DNA from: Lachnospiraceae bacterium AC2029
GTDB taxonomy: Bacteria; Bacillota; Clostridia; Lachnospirales; Lachnospiraceae
Direction: 5' to 3'
Assembly: GCA_000703065.1 (NCBI GenBank)
Contig: JNLK01000001.1
Coordinates: 3,184,001-3,248,000, forward strand
Length of the DNA stretch: 64,000 nt
Position numbers and translations under genes: made by a program
Part shown: positions 52,334-61,378 of the stretch, piece after piece
Numbering within the stretch: position 1 is the first letter of the stretch
How the letters are laid out: the number at the start of each line of letters is the position of its first letter
The notes under the pieces: model-generated
Database searches by the model: none
Seen by the model: only the letters and a program-made list of their open reading frames with translations
Told to the model about the DNA's origin: nothing

Positions 52334-52828
52334 ATGGAGAATTGTAAGATGAAGATAGAACTTGCAGGAGAAGAAGACCGGGAGGAGATCCTGGCATTAT
52401 ATCGGATGCAGATCGGACGGGAGTTCTGTCCGTGGACGGAGCAGTACCCCGGAAATGATGAGATCACATATGACCTCTCCCGGGATGCCCTGTTCATTAT
52501 GCGGGATGAAGGATGGATCATTGCTGCGGTATCCCTGGAGGAGGATCCCCAGGTGGATGCCCTGGAATGCTGGACGAAGGAACTGCAGCCCGGCGGAGAA
52601 CTGGCCAGGGTCGCAGTACACCCGGATTACCAGAACCGGGGACTGGCCCGGCAGATGGTACAGTTCGGCCTGGACAAACTGAAGGAGCGAGGCTACCGAA
52701 GCTTTCATGCAGTGGTAAACCGCCTGAACGAGAAGGCCATCCGGAGCTATGCGGTCTTTCATTTCAATGTGGTGGGAGAGTGCGAAATGTACGACCAGCC
52801 CTTCTTCTGTTATGAGAAGGAATTATAG
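52334..52828 (+). CDS. GNAT family N-acetyltransferase
   Basis: 164 residues. It transfers an acetyl group from acetyl-CoA to an amine; the substrate cannot be told from sequence. Seen are EEILALYRMQIGREFCPW at the N-terminus, the acetyl-CoA-binding motif A core LARVAVHPDYQNRGLARQMVQFGLDKLKERGY and the C-terminal beta strand NEKAIRSYAVFHFNVVGECEMY. It sits between leuS and an Ldh2-type dehydrogenase. The ATG at 52334 is supported by ACAGGAA upstream; an in-frame ATG six codons later is the alternative. Confidence 0.88.
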   Translation: MENCKMKIELAGEEDREEILALYRMQIGREFCPWTEQYPGNDEITYDLSRDALFIMRDEGWIIAAVSLEEDPQVDALECWTKELQPGGELARVAVHPDYQNRGLARQMVQFGLDKLKERGYRSFHAVVNRLNEKAIRSYAVFHFNVVGECEMYDQPFFCYEKEL

Positions 52829-52887
52829 CAAGGTATAGGGGTTATATGCTATAATGAGTATATCGTTCTGAGAAGGAGGACCGGGAT

Positions 52888-54000
52888 ATGCAGGAAACAA
52901 GACCGTTTGTGTCATGGGATATGATGAATGATTTTATGATCGACGCCTTCAAGGGCTATGGGGTGCCCGAACAGGACGCTGCGATCTGCGCCGACGTGCT
53001 TCTGGAGTCGGATCGCCGCGGTATCGAAAGCCACGGCTGCAACCGCTTTAAGCCTATATACATTGATCGGATCAAGAAGGGAACCCTGCTTCCGGTGACG
53101 GAACTGGAGATCGTGAAGGAGACGCCTACCACGGTGGTCATGGATGCTCACGACGGTATGGGCATGGTGGCCAGCTATCGGATGATGGAGATGCTCATCG
53201 CGAAGGCAAAGCAGTACGGCATGGCCGGAGGAGCTATCCGGAATTCTACCCATTACGGTATTGCGGGCTACTGGACCTCCATGGCCAGTAAGGAGGGGAT
53301 GATCGGCCTGACAGGCACAAATGCACGGCCGTCGATTGCCCCCACCTTCGGGGTGGAGAACATGCTGGGAACCAATCCCCTGACCTTCTCCCTGCCCACG
53401 GATGAGGAATTTCCATTCTGTCTGGACTGCGCAACCTCCATCGTGCAGCGTGGGCGCATCGAATACTATGCGAGAGAAGGTAGGCCCACACCGGCTGGGA
53501 CCGTGGTGTCCGAACAGGGAGAGGCGCTGACGGACAGTGCCCAAATCCTGAAGGATCTGGTGGCAGGTACCGCAGCACTGACGCCACTGGGCGGTATCGG
53601 GGAAGAACTTGGAGGCTATAAGGGTTATGGTTATGCGACGGTGGTGGAGATCCTGTCTGCAGCACTGTCCGGCGGCGAGTTCATGAAGGCACTGTCCGGC
53701 GTCAGTCCGGAAGGGAAACCGCAGATGTACCATCTGGGACATTTCTTCTTCGTGGTGGATCCGGACGCATTTATGGGACAGGAAGAATTCAGGAAGATCG
53801 CAGGCGACATCTGTCGCGCACTTCGCTCTTCGAAGAAGGCACCGGGCCAGAGCCGGATCTATACCGCAGGCGAGAAGGAGTACGACGTGTGGATGTTCCG
53901 GAAGGACAAGGGCGTGCCGGTGGGGGAAGGCGTACAGAAGGACCTTGTGGCCATCCGCGATGAACTGGGACTGGATTATCATTTTCCGTTCGAAGATTGA
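52888..54000 (+). CDS. malate/L-lactate dehydrogenase family (Ldh2) oxidoreductase
   Basis: 370 residues; GAAGGAGG upstream of the ATG and a TATAAT at about 52851-52856. The Ldh2 family are NAD(P)-dependent 2-hydroxyacid or imine dehydrogenases (malate, sulfolactate, ureidoglycolate and others). Seen are ADVLLESDRRGIESHGCNRF with the active-site His, MDAHDGMGMVASYRMME, IRNSTHYGIAGYWTSMA with a second His, TNARPSIAPTFG, LGTNPLTFSLPT, DCATSIVQRGRIEYYAREG, and GYKGYGYATVVEILSAALSG. The fold and co-factor type are clear; the exact substrate is not. No partner gene fixes the pathway. Confidence 0.9.
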   Translation: MQETRPFVSWDMMNDFMIDAFKGYGVPEQDAAICADVLLESDRRGIESHGCNRFKPIYIDRIKKGTLLPVTELEIVKETPTTVVMDAHDGMGMVASYRMMEMLIAKAKQYGMAGGAIRNSTHYGIAGYWTSMASKEGMIGLTGTNARPSIAPTFGVENMLGTNPLTFSLPTDEEFPFCLDCATSIVQRGRIEYYAREGRPTPAGTVVSEQGEALTDSAQILKDLVAGTAALTPLGGIGEELGGYKGYGYATVVEILSAALSGGEFMKALSGVSPEGKPQMYHLGHFFFVVDPDAFMGQEEFRKIAGDICRALRSSKKAPGQSRIYTAGEKEYDVWMFRKDKGVPVGEGVQKDLVAIRDELGLDYHFPFED

Positions 54001-54032
54001 ACCGCTTCGATCAGTTTACGAAAGGGGACCGG

Positions 54033-55544
54033 ATGATGAAGATGAAAAAGAGAAGTATATGTGCCGGACTGGCTCTGACCATGATGCTGGCCATGGGCGG
54101 CTGCGGAAAGGATTCAGAGACCACCACGGCAGAATCCGCCGCGACCACGGAAGCGACAGCTACTACGGCAGCCACCACGGAGGCCGGGACCACGACCACC
54201 ACAGAAGCCGCTACCGAGGCAAAGGAACCCTATGTGAAGGAAGAACCGGATGAATATCAGAAGTATCCCACGGATGCTGACTATCATCTGGTTTGGGAAG
54301 AGAACTTCGATCAGGAGGAGGCAAGGCTTTCCGATCAGGATTGGGTGTATGAGGTTCACAAGGCCGGCTGGGTCAATCGTGAGCTCCAGGCCTATCGGGA
54401 TTCGGAGGAATATGCATTTGTGAAGAACGGAGAGCTGGTGATCCGCCCCGTAAAGGAAGTGGATGAGAACGGAAATGTTACCTATTACTCCGGACGCGTT
54501 AATACGAATTCCAAACATGACTTCACCTACGGACGGGTCGAGGCGAAGATCAAGGTGCCTTCCGGAAAGGGATTTCTGCCCGCCTTCTGGATGATGCCCA
54601 CTGAGACCGCGCGTTACGGCTCCTGGCCGCGATGCGGAGAAATCGACATCATGGAGGTGGTCAGCAACGATCCCACCCGTGATTACGGTTCCCTTCATTT
54701 TGGAAATCCTCATACCCAGCGCCAGGGCTCGGTGTCCAATGGAAGCGATTATTCCAAGGAGTATCACGTATTTGCCGTCGAGTGGGAGCCCGGACTGATC
54801 CGCTGGTATGTGGACGGAGAAGCCTTCTATGAGACCGGTGACTGGTTTACCGCTTCCGCGGAGGGAGCAAAGGAAGCAGACTATCCTGCGCCCTTCAATC
54901 AGCCCTTCCACGTTATTCTGAATGTGGCCGTGGGCGGCGACTGGCCGGGAGATCCGGATCCGGATATGGAATTCAATGAGGATACCTGCATGTATGTGGA
55001 CTACGTTCGCGTATACCAGAAGGATTCCTATGACGAAAATGTGCAGAAGCCGGAGAAGGAAATGCATATGAGAGATGCGGATTCCACCGGAAACTTCGTG
55101 AATAACGGTGACTTTGCGGCACCTGAGAATCTGAATGACGATCAGGACTGGAAATATCAGAGTATGAATAAGGGTGTCGGCAGTGCAGAGATCAAGGATA
55201 AGGAGATCATCATCACCACGGAGAACGGAGGAACCGAGGATTACAGTATCCAGCTGGTTCAGGCAGGCCTGCCTCTGGAAAAGGGTGCAAAGTATAAATT
55301 CTCCTTTGAAGCGTACGCAGAGGAAGAGAGAAAGATGGTCACGGATATCTCAGGTCCGGATGTCAGCTATATCCGTTATCTGGAGGACCAGACCGTGGAT
55401 CTTACCAAGGACTGGGCGCCCTATAGCTATGAGTTTGAGATGAAGGAAGAAAGTGACGATAACGGACGGATCGAATTCAATATGGGAAAGCAGACAAGCA
55501 CGGCTGCGATCCACATCCGCAATGTCAGACTTGAGAAGAAGTAA
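54033..55544 (+). CDS. GH16 beta-glucanase-type lipoprotein with C-terminal carbohydrate-binding-like domain
   Basis: 503 residues from the ATG at 54033 (AAAGGGGA upstream). The lipoprotein signal ends LAMGGC, followed by a Thr/Ala/Glu-rich linker (about 25-65). The GH16 domain at about 75-335 has the catalytic GEIDIMEVV with nucleophile Glu203, Asp205 and acid/base Glu208, flanked by YGRVEAKIKVPSGKGFLPAFWMMP and VILNVAVGGDWPG. Such enzymes cut beta-1,3 or mixed-linkage glucans. The C-terminal about 150 residues (NFVNNGDFAAPENLNDDQDWKY...) resemble a CBM4/9-like glycan-binding domain. It acts on the outer face of the membrane. It probably degrades dietary or fungal beta-glucan. Confidence 0.92.
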   Translation: MMKMKKRSICAGLALTMMLAMGGCGKDSETTTAESAATTEATATTAATTEAGTTTTTEAATEAKEPYVKEEPDEYQKYPTDADYHLVWEENFDQEEARLSDQDWVYEVHKAGWVNRELQAYRDSEEYAFVKNGELVIRPVKEVDENGNVTYYSGRVNTNSKHDFTYGRVEAKIKVPSGKGFLPAFWMMPTETARYGSWPRCGEIDIMEVVSNDPTRDYGSLHFGNPHTQRQGSVSNGSDYSKEYHVFAVEWEPGLIRWYVDGEAFYETGDWFTASAEGAKEADYPAPFNQPFHVILNVAVGGDWPGDPDPDMEFNEDTCMYVDYVRVYQKDSYDENVQKPEKEMHMRDADSTGNFVNNGDFAAPENLNDDQDWKYQSMNKGVGSAEIKDKEIIITTENGGTEDYSIQLVQAGLPLEKGAKYKFSFEAYAEEERKMVTDISGPDVSYIRYLEDQTVDLTKDWAPYSYEFEMKEESDDNGRIEFNMGKQTSTAAIHIRNVRLEKK

Positions 55545-55624
55545 TACCCGCTTTCGGGTACTATCCGTTGTCCTGTAACATTCCGCTGTCCGGTACTGTC
55601 AGCGGCGGGAGTAAGGAGGTCTTT

Positions 55625-56815
55625 ATGCAGTATAGAAAAGACAAGTACGGAAACAGGATATCCATGCTGGGGTATGGATGCATGCGCTTTACCAAGAAAG
55701 GAACGGGGATCGATCTGGACAAGGCGGAGCGGGAGATCCTTTTTGCCATCAAGGGTGGTGTGAACTACTTCGACACGGCATATATCTACCCCGGAAGTGA
55801 GGTGGCCCTCGGTAAGATCCTGGAGAAGAACCATCTCAGGAACAAGGTGAACATTGCAACAAAGCTCCCCCAGTATCTGGTGGGGAGCCGCGAGAAACTG
55901 GATAAGTATTTTCAGGAGGAGCTTTCAAGACTTCGGACCGATCATGTGGATTACTACCTGATGCATCATCTGACGGATGTGGCCATGTGGGAGAAGCTGA
56001 AGGCCATCGGGATCCTGGAGTGGATCGATGCCAGAAAGAAGGAAGGAAGTATCCGGAATATCGGTTTTTCCTACCATGGGAATACGGAGAATTTTCTGAA
56101 GATCCTGGATGATTATGACTGGGATTTCTGTCAGATCCAGTACAACTATCTGGATGAGTTCAGCCAGGCAGGCGTAAAGGGACTGAAGGCGGCAGCGGCA
56201 AAGGGGATCCCCGTTGTCATCATGGAGCCGCTTCGCGGAGGAAAGCTGGTGGATCTTCTGCCGGAGAAGGCAAAGAGGATCATCGCAAAGAATCCAAGGG
56301 GCTGGACCCCTGCCGAGTGGGCCTTCCGCTGGCTGTATAATCAGCCGGAGGTCACATGTGTGCTTTCGGGAATGAACTCCCGCAGAATGGTCTACGAAAA
56401 TGTACTGACCGCCCATCGCACAAAGGCAGGAAGTTTCACGAAGGAAGATTTCGAACTGATCGAAAAGGTGAAGAGTGCCATCAGGGAGAAGGAGAAGGTT
56501 GGCTGCACCGGATGCCGGTACTGCATGCCATGTCCCAAGGGAGTGGACATTCCGGGAACCTTCCTCTGCTACAATACCATGTACACGGAGTCCAAGAGCA
56601 ACGGCCGTTTCCAGTATGCCCAGTCAGTGGGACTCACGAAGGAGCCGGCATTTGCGACCCAGTGCATCGAGTGCGGGAAATGTGAACGTCACTGCCCGCA
56701 GCAGATCCCAATCCGGGAGAAGCTGAAGGAGGCGGACAAGGCACTTCGGCCGCTTCCCTTTAAGATAGGGATCAATGTGGCCAGAAGGTACATGTTCGGA
56801 AAGGGAAAGAATTAA
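55625..56815 (+). CDS. aldo/keto reductase with C-terminal 4Fe-4S ferredoxin-type domain
   Basis: 396 residues from the ATG at 55625 (AAGGAGG 5 bases upstream). The N-terminal about 290 residues are a TIM-barrel aldo/keto reductase: MLGYGCMRF, GVNYFDTAYIYPGSEVALGKIL with the catalytic Asp and Tyr, ATKLP with the Lys, and YLMHHL. The C-terminal part has CTGCRYCMPCPKGVDIP and CIECGKCERHCPQQIPI, two [4Fe-4S]-type clusters. Proteins of this type are abundant in Clostridia and probably pass electrons between ferredoxin and small carbonyl substrates; the substrate is unknown. A strong bidirectional terminator separates it from the convergent MATE gene. Confidence 0.9.
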   Translation: MQYRKDKYGNRISMLGYGCMRFTKKGTGIDLDKAEREILFAIKGGVNYFDTAYIYPGSEVALGKILEKNHLRNKVNIATKLPQYLVGSREKLDKYFQEELSRLRTDHVDYYLMHHLTDVAMWEKLKAIGILEWIDARKKEGSIRNIGFSYHGNTENFLKILDDYDWDFCQIQYNYLDEFSQAGVKGLKAAAAKGIPVVIMEPLRGGKLVDLLPEKAKRIIAKNPRGWTPAEWAFRWLYNQPEVTCVLSGMNSRRMVYENVLTAHRTKAGSFTKEDFELIEKVKSAIREKEKVGCTGCRYCMPCPKGVDIPGTFLCYNTMYTESKSNGRFQYAQSVGLTKEPAFATQCIECGKCERHCPQQIPIREKLKEADKALRPLPFKIGINVARRYMFGKGKN

Positions 56816-56823
56816 CGAAACGT

Positions 56824-56856
56824 AAAACGGAGCGGCTTTCGACCGCTCCGTTTTGT
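56824..56856. terminator. bidirectional terminator between convergent genes
   Basis: AAAACGGAGCGG (56824-56835) and CCGCTCCGTTTT (56843-56854) are exact complements, with A and T runs at both ends. Confidence 0.92.
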
Positions 56857-56893
56857 GTGTGCGCGATTATTGTGATATGTGATCCGCCGAAAA

Positions 56894-58288
56894 CTATGCG
56901 AGGCTGTCCTCAGGTTCCTGCATGATACCTGCATCCCGGCTCTTCGGGAAGTATTTCCGGAAGGTGAAGATGAACAGGATCACCGCCAGGGTGGCTGCGA
57001 TATAGTCCGTTACGGGCTGGGTCATCGCCGCCATTCTTGCTGTATCAAAGAAATGTGTGAAGATGAACAGCATGGGGTAGTAGATCAGTCCCTGTCGGGA
57101 TAGTGACAGGATCAGGGACGGGATCGTTGCACCCGTGGACTGGATCGCGTTGATCATGACAAAGAGGAGTCCGATCACCGGACCTGACAGGATATAGACC
57201 CGGGAGAATTCAAAGCCATAGGCATAAGCCTCGGGTTCCTTCAGGATAAACTCAACCAGAGGTCCGGCAAAGACATAACAGATCACGGTCATCACGATAC
57301 TTGTGGCAGTGGCCACGATCAACGTGAATTTCAGTACGGACAGATACCGTTTTCGAAGTCTGGCACCGAAGCAGAAGCCCAGAAGCGGCTGTACGCCGAT
57401 ACCGATACCAATCAGAAGCATGACGGCTATGGTATTGACCTTCATGGCAACTCCCAGACCGGCCACGGCCATATCACCGTAGTTTGCCATGACCTTGTTG
57501 ATGACGATATTCGAGGTGCTCATCAGAACGGAGTTCAGTGCGGCCGGAATACCGATGGCAAAAACACCCATGGATACGCTTCGCTTGATGGTGAAGTGCT
57601 TCGGCCGAATGGAAAGCATGCTCCGCTTGGAAGAAAGATGCACGATGTAGAATACGGCGGAAACCACATTTCCGAGAACGGTTGCTATGGCAGCTCCGGC
57701 CACATTCCAGCCGAAGCCCAGGATCATGACCGGGTCCAAAACGATATTTACCAGGTTACCGATGATCATACCGGTCATGGCGGTCTTGGGATGTCCCTCT
57801 GCACGGATGATGTTACTGAAGGCGTTGCTCAGGATCAGGAAGGGGATACCGAAGGCTACGATGGCCAGGTACTGCTTGGTAAAGCCGACGGAATCATCAC
57901 TGGCTCCTACGGCATATGCCACGGGTTCCGCAAAAATGAGGATTCCCAGGAGGCAGATAACACCGATGCTGATGCCTCCCCAGAAGCAGAAGCTGGAGGT
58001 CCTTTTTGCGGTATGATAGTCACCTTCGCCGAGACGGCGGGAGATGAAAGAGGTTCCTCCGATACCGAACAGCATACCGATCGCCATAAAGAGCAGAAAG
58101 ACCGGTGTGGCCAGAGATACCGCAGTAACCATCAGCGCATCATTTGTCTGACCGATGAAGACGGTGTCCGCCAGGTTGTAGAACAGGACCATCAACATAC
58201 TGATGACGGAGGGTATGATATTGGAGAAGACGGCTTTCGGAACAGGTGCGTTCCGGAAGAGCTCCATGGATTTCTCGTTGTGATTCAT
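56894..58288 (-). CDS. MATE family efflux transporter
   Basis: 464 residues with about 12 predicted TM helices in two bundles. MATE proteins export cationic drugs or metabolites in exchange for Na+ or H+. Seen are PVPKAVFSNIIPSVISMLMVLFYNLADTVFIGQTND at the N-terminus, GIGGTSFISRRLGEGD, NIVLDPVMILGFGWNVAGAAIATVLGN and, in the second half, NIVINKVMANYGDMAVAGLGVAMKV and GIGIGVQPLLGFCFGAR. It lies 54 bases downstream of the MocR-type regulator on the same strand, so the two are probably an operon in which the regulator governs export. Confidence 0.93.
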   Translation of the reverse strand: MNHNEKSMELFRNAPVPKAVFSNIIPSVISMLMVLFYNLADTVFIGQTNDALMVTAVSLATPVFLLFMAIGMLFGIGGTSFISRRLGEGDYHTAKRTSSFCFWGGISIGVICLLGILIFAEPVAYAVGASDDSVGFTKQYLAIVAFGIPFLILSNAFSNIIRAEGHPKTAMTGMIIGNLVNIVLDPVMILGFGWNVAGAAIATVLGNVVSAVFYIVHLSSKRSMLSIRPKHFTIKRSVSMGVFAIGIPAALNSVLMSTSNIVINKVMANYGDMAVAGLGVAMKVNTIAVMLLIGIGIGVQPLLGFCFGARLRKRYLSVLKFTLIVATATSIVMTVICYVFAGPLVEFILKEPEAYAYGFEFSRVYILSGPVIGLLFVMINAIQSTGATIPSLILSLSRQGLIYYPMLFIFTHFFDTARMAAMTQPVTDYIAATLAVILFIFTFRKYFPKSRDAGIMQEPEDSLA

Positions 58289-58342
58289 TTGATCATCCTT
58301 TCAATAAGATAAGCTGCTTTGCACTCGCCGTGCGAAACGGTT

Positions 58343-59794
58343 TTATATTTTCAGTGCTTTTGCCATCCGCTCCGCGGCCTCAGGCAGCATTTCCTCATCC
58401 AGTGAAGAATAGTTGATCACAAAGATATGCTGCGGCGCCGATGCCGGATCGTGATAATACTGGGACAGCGGGTTGATCCGTATTCCGTCCTCAGCACATG
58501 CATTCCGGAACTCATCGTCGGTCATCCCGAGATCCAGCTCCATCAGGAAATGCAGTCCCGCATCCTCTTCACGGATCCTCATTCCCGAGGCGAGAGAACT
58601 GTCCGCCAGGATCTGTAGGATCCGGTTTCTCTTGGATCTGTAATAATTCCGCATCCGGTTCAGATGACGCTCGAAGTGACCGCCCTGCAGGAACCGGGCA
58701 AGGGTGTACTGCTCGAAGTTGGAGACAGTACAGGAATAGAAGGAAAGCTGTTCCTTCAGTTTTTGCATCAATTGATCCGGAAGCACCATATAGCTGATCC
58801 GTACCGTGGATGCAAGAGTCTTGGTAAAGGTATTCATATAAATGACACGTCCGTAGGGATCCGACTCATAAAGAGAAGGGATGGGCTGTCCCACCATACG
58901 GAACTCGCTGTCATAATCATCCTCAATGATCGTCCGGTTCCCTTCGGCTGCCCATTGCAGCAGCTGGTTTCGTTCCCGGATCGGCATGATCCGTCCGGTA
59001 GGAAAATGATGGGAGGGAGAGATGTGCAGCACATCTGTTCCGGTGGTTTCCAGGATCGTGGCATCCTTCCCGAGAAGGTCGAGAGGGAGATATCTGCATT
59101 GTACACCATAGCTCCGGTATACACGGGAGATCTTCCGGTAGCCCGGATCCTCCACGCCATAGATACGGTCAAAACCCAGAAGCTGGATCAGAAGACCGTA
59201 CAGGTATTCCGTCCCCGCACCTACAACGATATTTTCAGGATCACAGTGGATCCCGCGGAAGGACATGAGGTGTGCCGAGATCGCTTCCCGAAGATCGGGA
59301 ATACCGATGCCGGGAGAGGTGGAAAGCAGACGGGAGGGTTCTCCCGAAAGCACCTCTCTGGACAGCTTCGCCCAGATCGTAAAGGGGAAGTTCTCACTTG
59401 AGGTCTCACCGCCGGCGAAATCCATCCGATATTTTGGTCCGGACGTTTCTATGCCGGGGAGTTCCTCGGAAGGGGAGAGTGCATTTTCCTGTTTATGACG
59501 TTTATCTCCGGATGGACATGTATTCACCGCCGGAAGAAAACTGCGGATGTCCGACACAAAGTACCCCCGCCGTGGGGCGGAGGTAATGTATCCCTCGGCG
59601 GTCAGCTGCTGGTAGGCAGTTTCTACCGTGATGGTACTGACCCCGAGATTTCCGGCCAGATTCCGCTTGGAAGGCAGCTTCTCTCCGGGACGGAGAGCAC
59701 CGGAGGAGATATCCTCCTTGATCCTTCGGATCAGCTGTTCATAGAGCGGAACCGCCGTATGCGGTTCAAGTGTATACGTAAGCATATCAGCCAT
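58343..59794 (-). CDS. MocR/PdxR-type GntR regulator with aminotransferase domain
   Basis: 483 residues from the ATG at 59794 (AAGGGAAG upstream on the minus strand); the longer frame to 59887 runs through the promoter region. The N-terminal GntR winged helix is at about 10-80 (PLYEQLIRRIKEDISSGALRPGEKLPSKRNLAGNLGVSTITVETAYQQL). A fold-type I PLP aminotransferase-like domain follows, with GAGTEYLYGLLIQLL, VEDPGYRKI, DDYDSEF and TFTKTLASTVRISYMVLP carrying the PLP Lys. Such regulators sense PLP or an amino-compound and often control the adjacent gene, here the MATE exporter. The divergent gene is an AI-2E-type transporter. Confidence 0.92.
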   Translation of the reverse strand: MADMLTYTLEPHTAVPLYEQLIRRIKEDISSGALRPGEKLPSKRNLAGNLGVSTITVETAYQQLTAEGYITSAPRRGYFVSDIRSFLPAVNTCPSGDKRHKQENALSPSEELPGIETSGPKYRMDFAGGETSSENFPFTIWAKLSREVLSGEPSRLLSTSPGIGIPDLREAISAHLMSFRGIHCDPENIVVGAGTEYLYGLLIQLLGFDRIYGVEDPGYRKISRVYRSYGVQCRYLPLDLLGKDATILETTGTDVLHISPSHHFPTGRIMPIRERNQLLQWAAEGNRTIIEDDYDSEFRMVGQPIPSLYESDPYGRVIYMNTFTKTLASTVRISYMVLPDQLMQKLKEQLSFYSCTVSNFEQYTLARFLQGGHFERHLNRMRNYYRSKRNRILQILADSSLASGMRIREEDAGLHFLMELDLGMTDDEFRNACAEDGIRINPLSQYYHDPASAPQHIFVINYSSLDEEMLPEAAERMAKALKI

Positions 59795-59902
59795 TATATA
59801 TTCTTCCCTTCGATTTGTAAATAAAGGTATTAAAAAAAACGAAAGTATGGTAAAATGTTTATTCGGAAATCGGATTGTCTGTTTCAAGGGGGAATCTACA
59901 CA

Positions 59903-61267
59903 ATGAAATTCAATAAAGAATGGCTAAAACATAGATGGGTCGAAAATGCCCTGGCAATCTGTATCGGCGTTGTCCTTTTTGTCGCTTTGGAGCATCTGGG
60001 AAGCGTATTCGGCGTGGTCGGAAGCATATTCCGGTTCCTGACGCCGGTGATCATCGGACTTGCCATCGCATATGTGATCGATCCGCTGACACGGCTTTTC
60101 GAGCATCATCTCTTCGGAAAACTGAAATCCTGGCAGCTCCGCCGGATGCTTGCCGTGATCGTGTCCTTAGTACTGATCCTGGTGCTGGTTGTAACACTGA
60201 TGGTCTTTCTGGTACCGCAGCTGGTGGACAGTATCTCCCAGTTCGTCAACAATCTTGGTGATTACACCGCATCTCTGAAGAAATGGATCGGCGGCCTGGC
60301 GGAAAAGATCAACTTCAATCCTTCCAAGATCTATGATTTCCTGGATAACTTCTCCAAGAATATCGTTACCTGGGTCGGTGATAATAAGGAAGAGATCCTC
60401 AGCAGGGGGCTTGATTTCGGAAGCGGTCTTTTGACCTTTGTTCTGGGGGCGATCCTGGCGATCTACTTCCTGTTCGGTAAGTATTTCCTGGTGGCCGGAG
60501 GAAAGAGATTCCTTCGTGCATTCATGAAGGAAGAACGGTATAAAGGAACCATGTCGTTCTGTTCCCGGTGTAACGACATCATGTCACGTTACGTGGCTGT
60601 CGATGTTCTGGACGGTATCATCGTCGGCGTGGTCAACGGAATCTTTATGGCCATCATGGGCATGCCTTATGTGGTTCTGATCTCCGTGGTGGTAGGCGTT
60701 ACCAACCTGGCGCCCACCTTCGGTCCTTTGGTTGGTGCCGTGATCGGTGGCTTTATCCTTGTTCTGGTAAATCCGCTGGATGCGTTGGTCTTTATCATAT
60801 TTACACTGATTCTGCAGACCATCGACGGATATGTTCTGAAGCCGAAGCTTTTCGGTGATTCCCTGGGAGTATCCAGTGTCATGATCCTGGTGTTCATCAT
60901 TCTCGGCGGAAGAATGTTCGGTATCCTGGGCGTGATCTTCTCCATTCCGTTCGCAGCGATCGTAGACTTTATTTATGAAGATTACATTCTGCCGCGTATG
61001 GAAAGCAAGCACGGTGTCAAGGACGGGCATTCGGAAACTCCGGCGTCCGAGTCGGAAAAGTCTCTACGGTCATTGAAGGAGCGCGAACAGGAGCGCGGAG
61101 AACGGATCGAGGAGTGGAAGGAAAACCGGAAGCAGGAGAAAGAGCAGGAGAAGCAGGAGAAGGAAGTAAAGAAGCAGGAGAAGGAGCAGGAGAAGCAGGA
61201 GAAGAAAATGGAAAAGGAACAGAAGAAACTGTCCGATACAGAAGAGTTACGTGGGAATAAAAAATAA
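59903..61267 (+). CDS. AI-2E family transporter
   Basis: 454 residues from the ATG at 59903; the preceding 16 codons of the frame lack a ribosome site, while AAGGGGGAA lies upstream of this ATG. About eight TM helices: an N-terminal pair (ENALAICIGVVLFVALEHLG; FLTPVIIGLAIAYVIDPL), a central helical segment, and a C-terminal bundle with LAPTFGPLVGAVIGGFILVL and VLKPKLFGDSLGVSSVMIL. The family was named for autoinducer-2 export but includes Na+/H+ antiporters and other exporters, so the substrate is open. The C-terminal 60 residues are a charged Lys/Glu/Gln repeat (KEQEKQEKEVKKQEK), a likely coiled coil. It is divergent from the MocR gene. Confidence 0.88.
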   Translation: MKFNKEWLKHRWVENALAICIGVVLFVALEHLGSVFGVVGSIFRFLTPVIIGLAIAYVIDPLTRLFEHHLFGKLKSWQLRRMLAVIVSLVLILVLVVTLMVFLVPQLVDSISQFVNNLGDYTASLKKWIGGLAEKINFNPSKIYDFLDNFSKNIVTWVGDNKEEILSRGLDFGSGLLTFVLGAILAIYFLFGKYFLVAGGKRFLRAFMKEERYKGTMSFCSRCNDIMSRYVAVDVLDGIIVGVVNGIFMAIMGMPYVVLISVVVGVTNLAPTFGPLVGAVIGGFILVLVNPLDALVFIIFTLILQTIDGYVLKPKLFGDSLGVSSVMILVFIILGGRMFGILGVIFSIPFAAIVDFIYEDYILPRMESKHGVKDGHSETPASESEKSLRSLKEREQERGERIEEWKENRKQEKEQEKQEKEVKKQEKEQEKQEKKMEKEQKKLSDTEELRGNKK

Positions 61268-61292
61268 AACCCATAGAAATAAGAAGAAAGAC

Positions 61293-61321
61293 TTGAAAGT
61301 CTATATAAAATAAGCTATAAT
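61293..61321 (+). promoter_or_regulatory. promoter of the OFA transporter gene, overlapping a terminator
   Basis: TTGAAA (61293-61298), 17-base spacer, TATAAT (61316-61321). The -10 touches the first base of the terminator hairpin. Confidence 0.7.
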
Positions 61322-61360
61322 CTCCATTTGGGTTTCAAACCCCCAAATGGAGATTTTTTT
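61320..61360 (+). terminator. strong intrinsic terminator between the AI-2E and OFA genes
   Basis: ATCTCCATTTGGG (61320-61332) and CCCAAATGGAGAT (61342-61354) are exact complements, followed by a run of seven T counting the last stem base. Its 5' arm overlaps the expected start site of the OFA promoter. Confidence 0.92.
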
Positions 61361-61378
61361 CAGAAGAGGAGAGTTGTC

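Noticed and set aside
52912-53982. 356-codon minus-strand frame opposite the Ldh2-type gene
   Set aside because: Shadow frame; rich in His and Cys only because of complementary codon bias.
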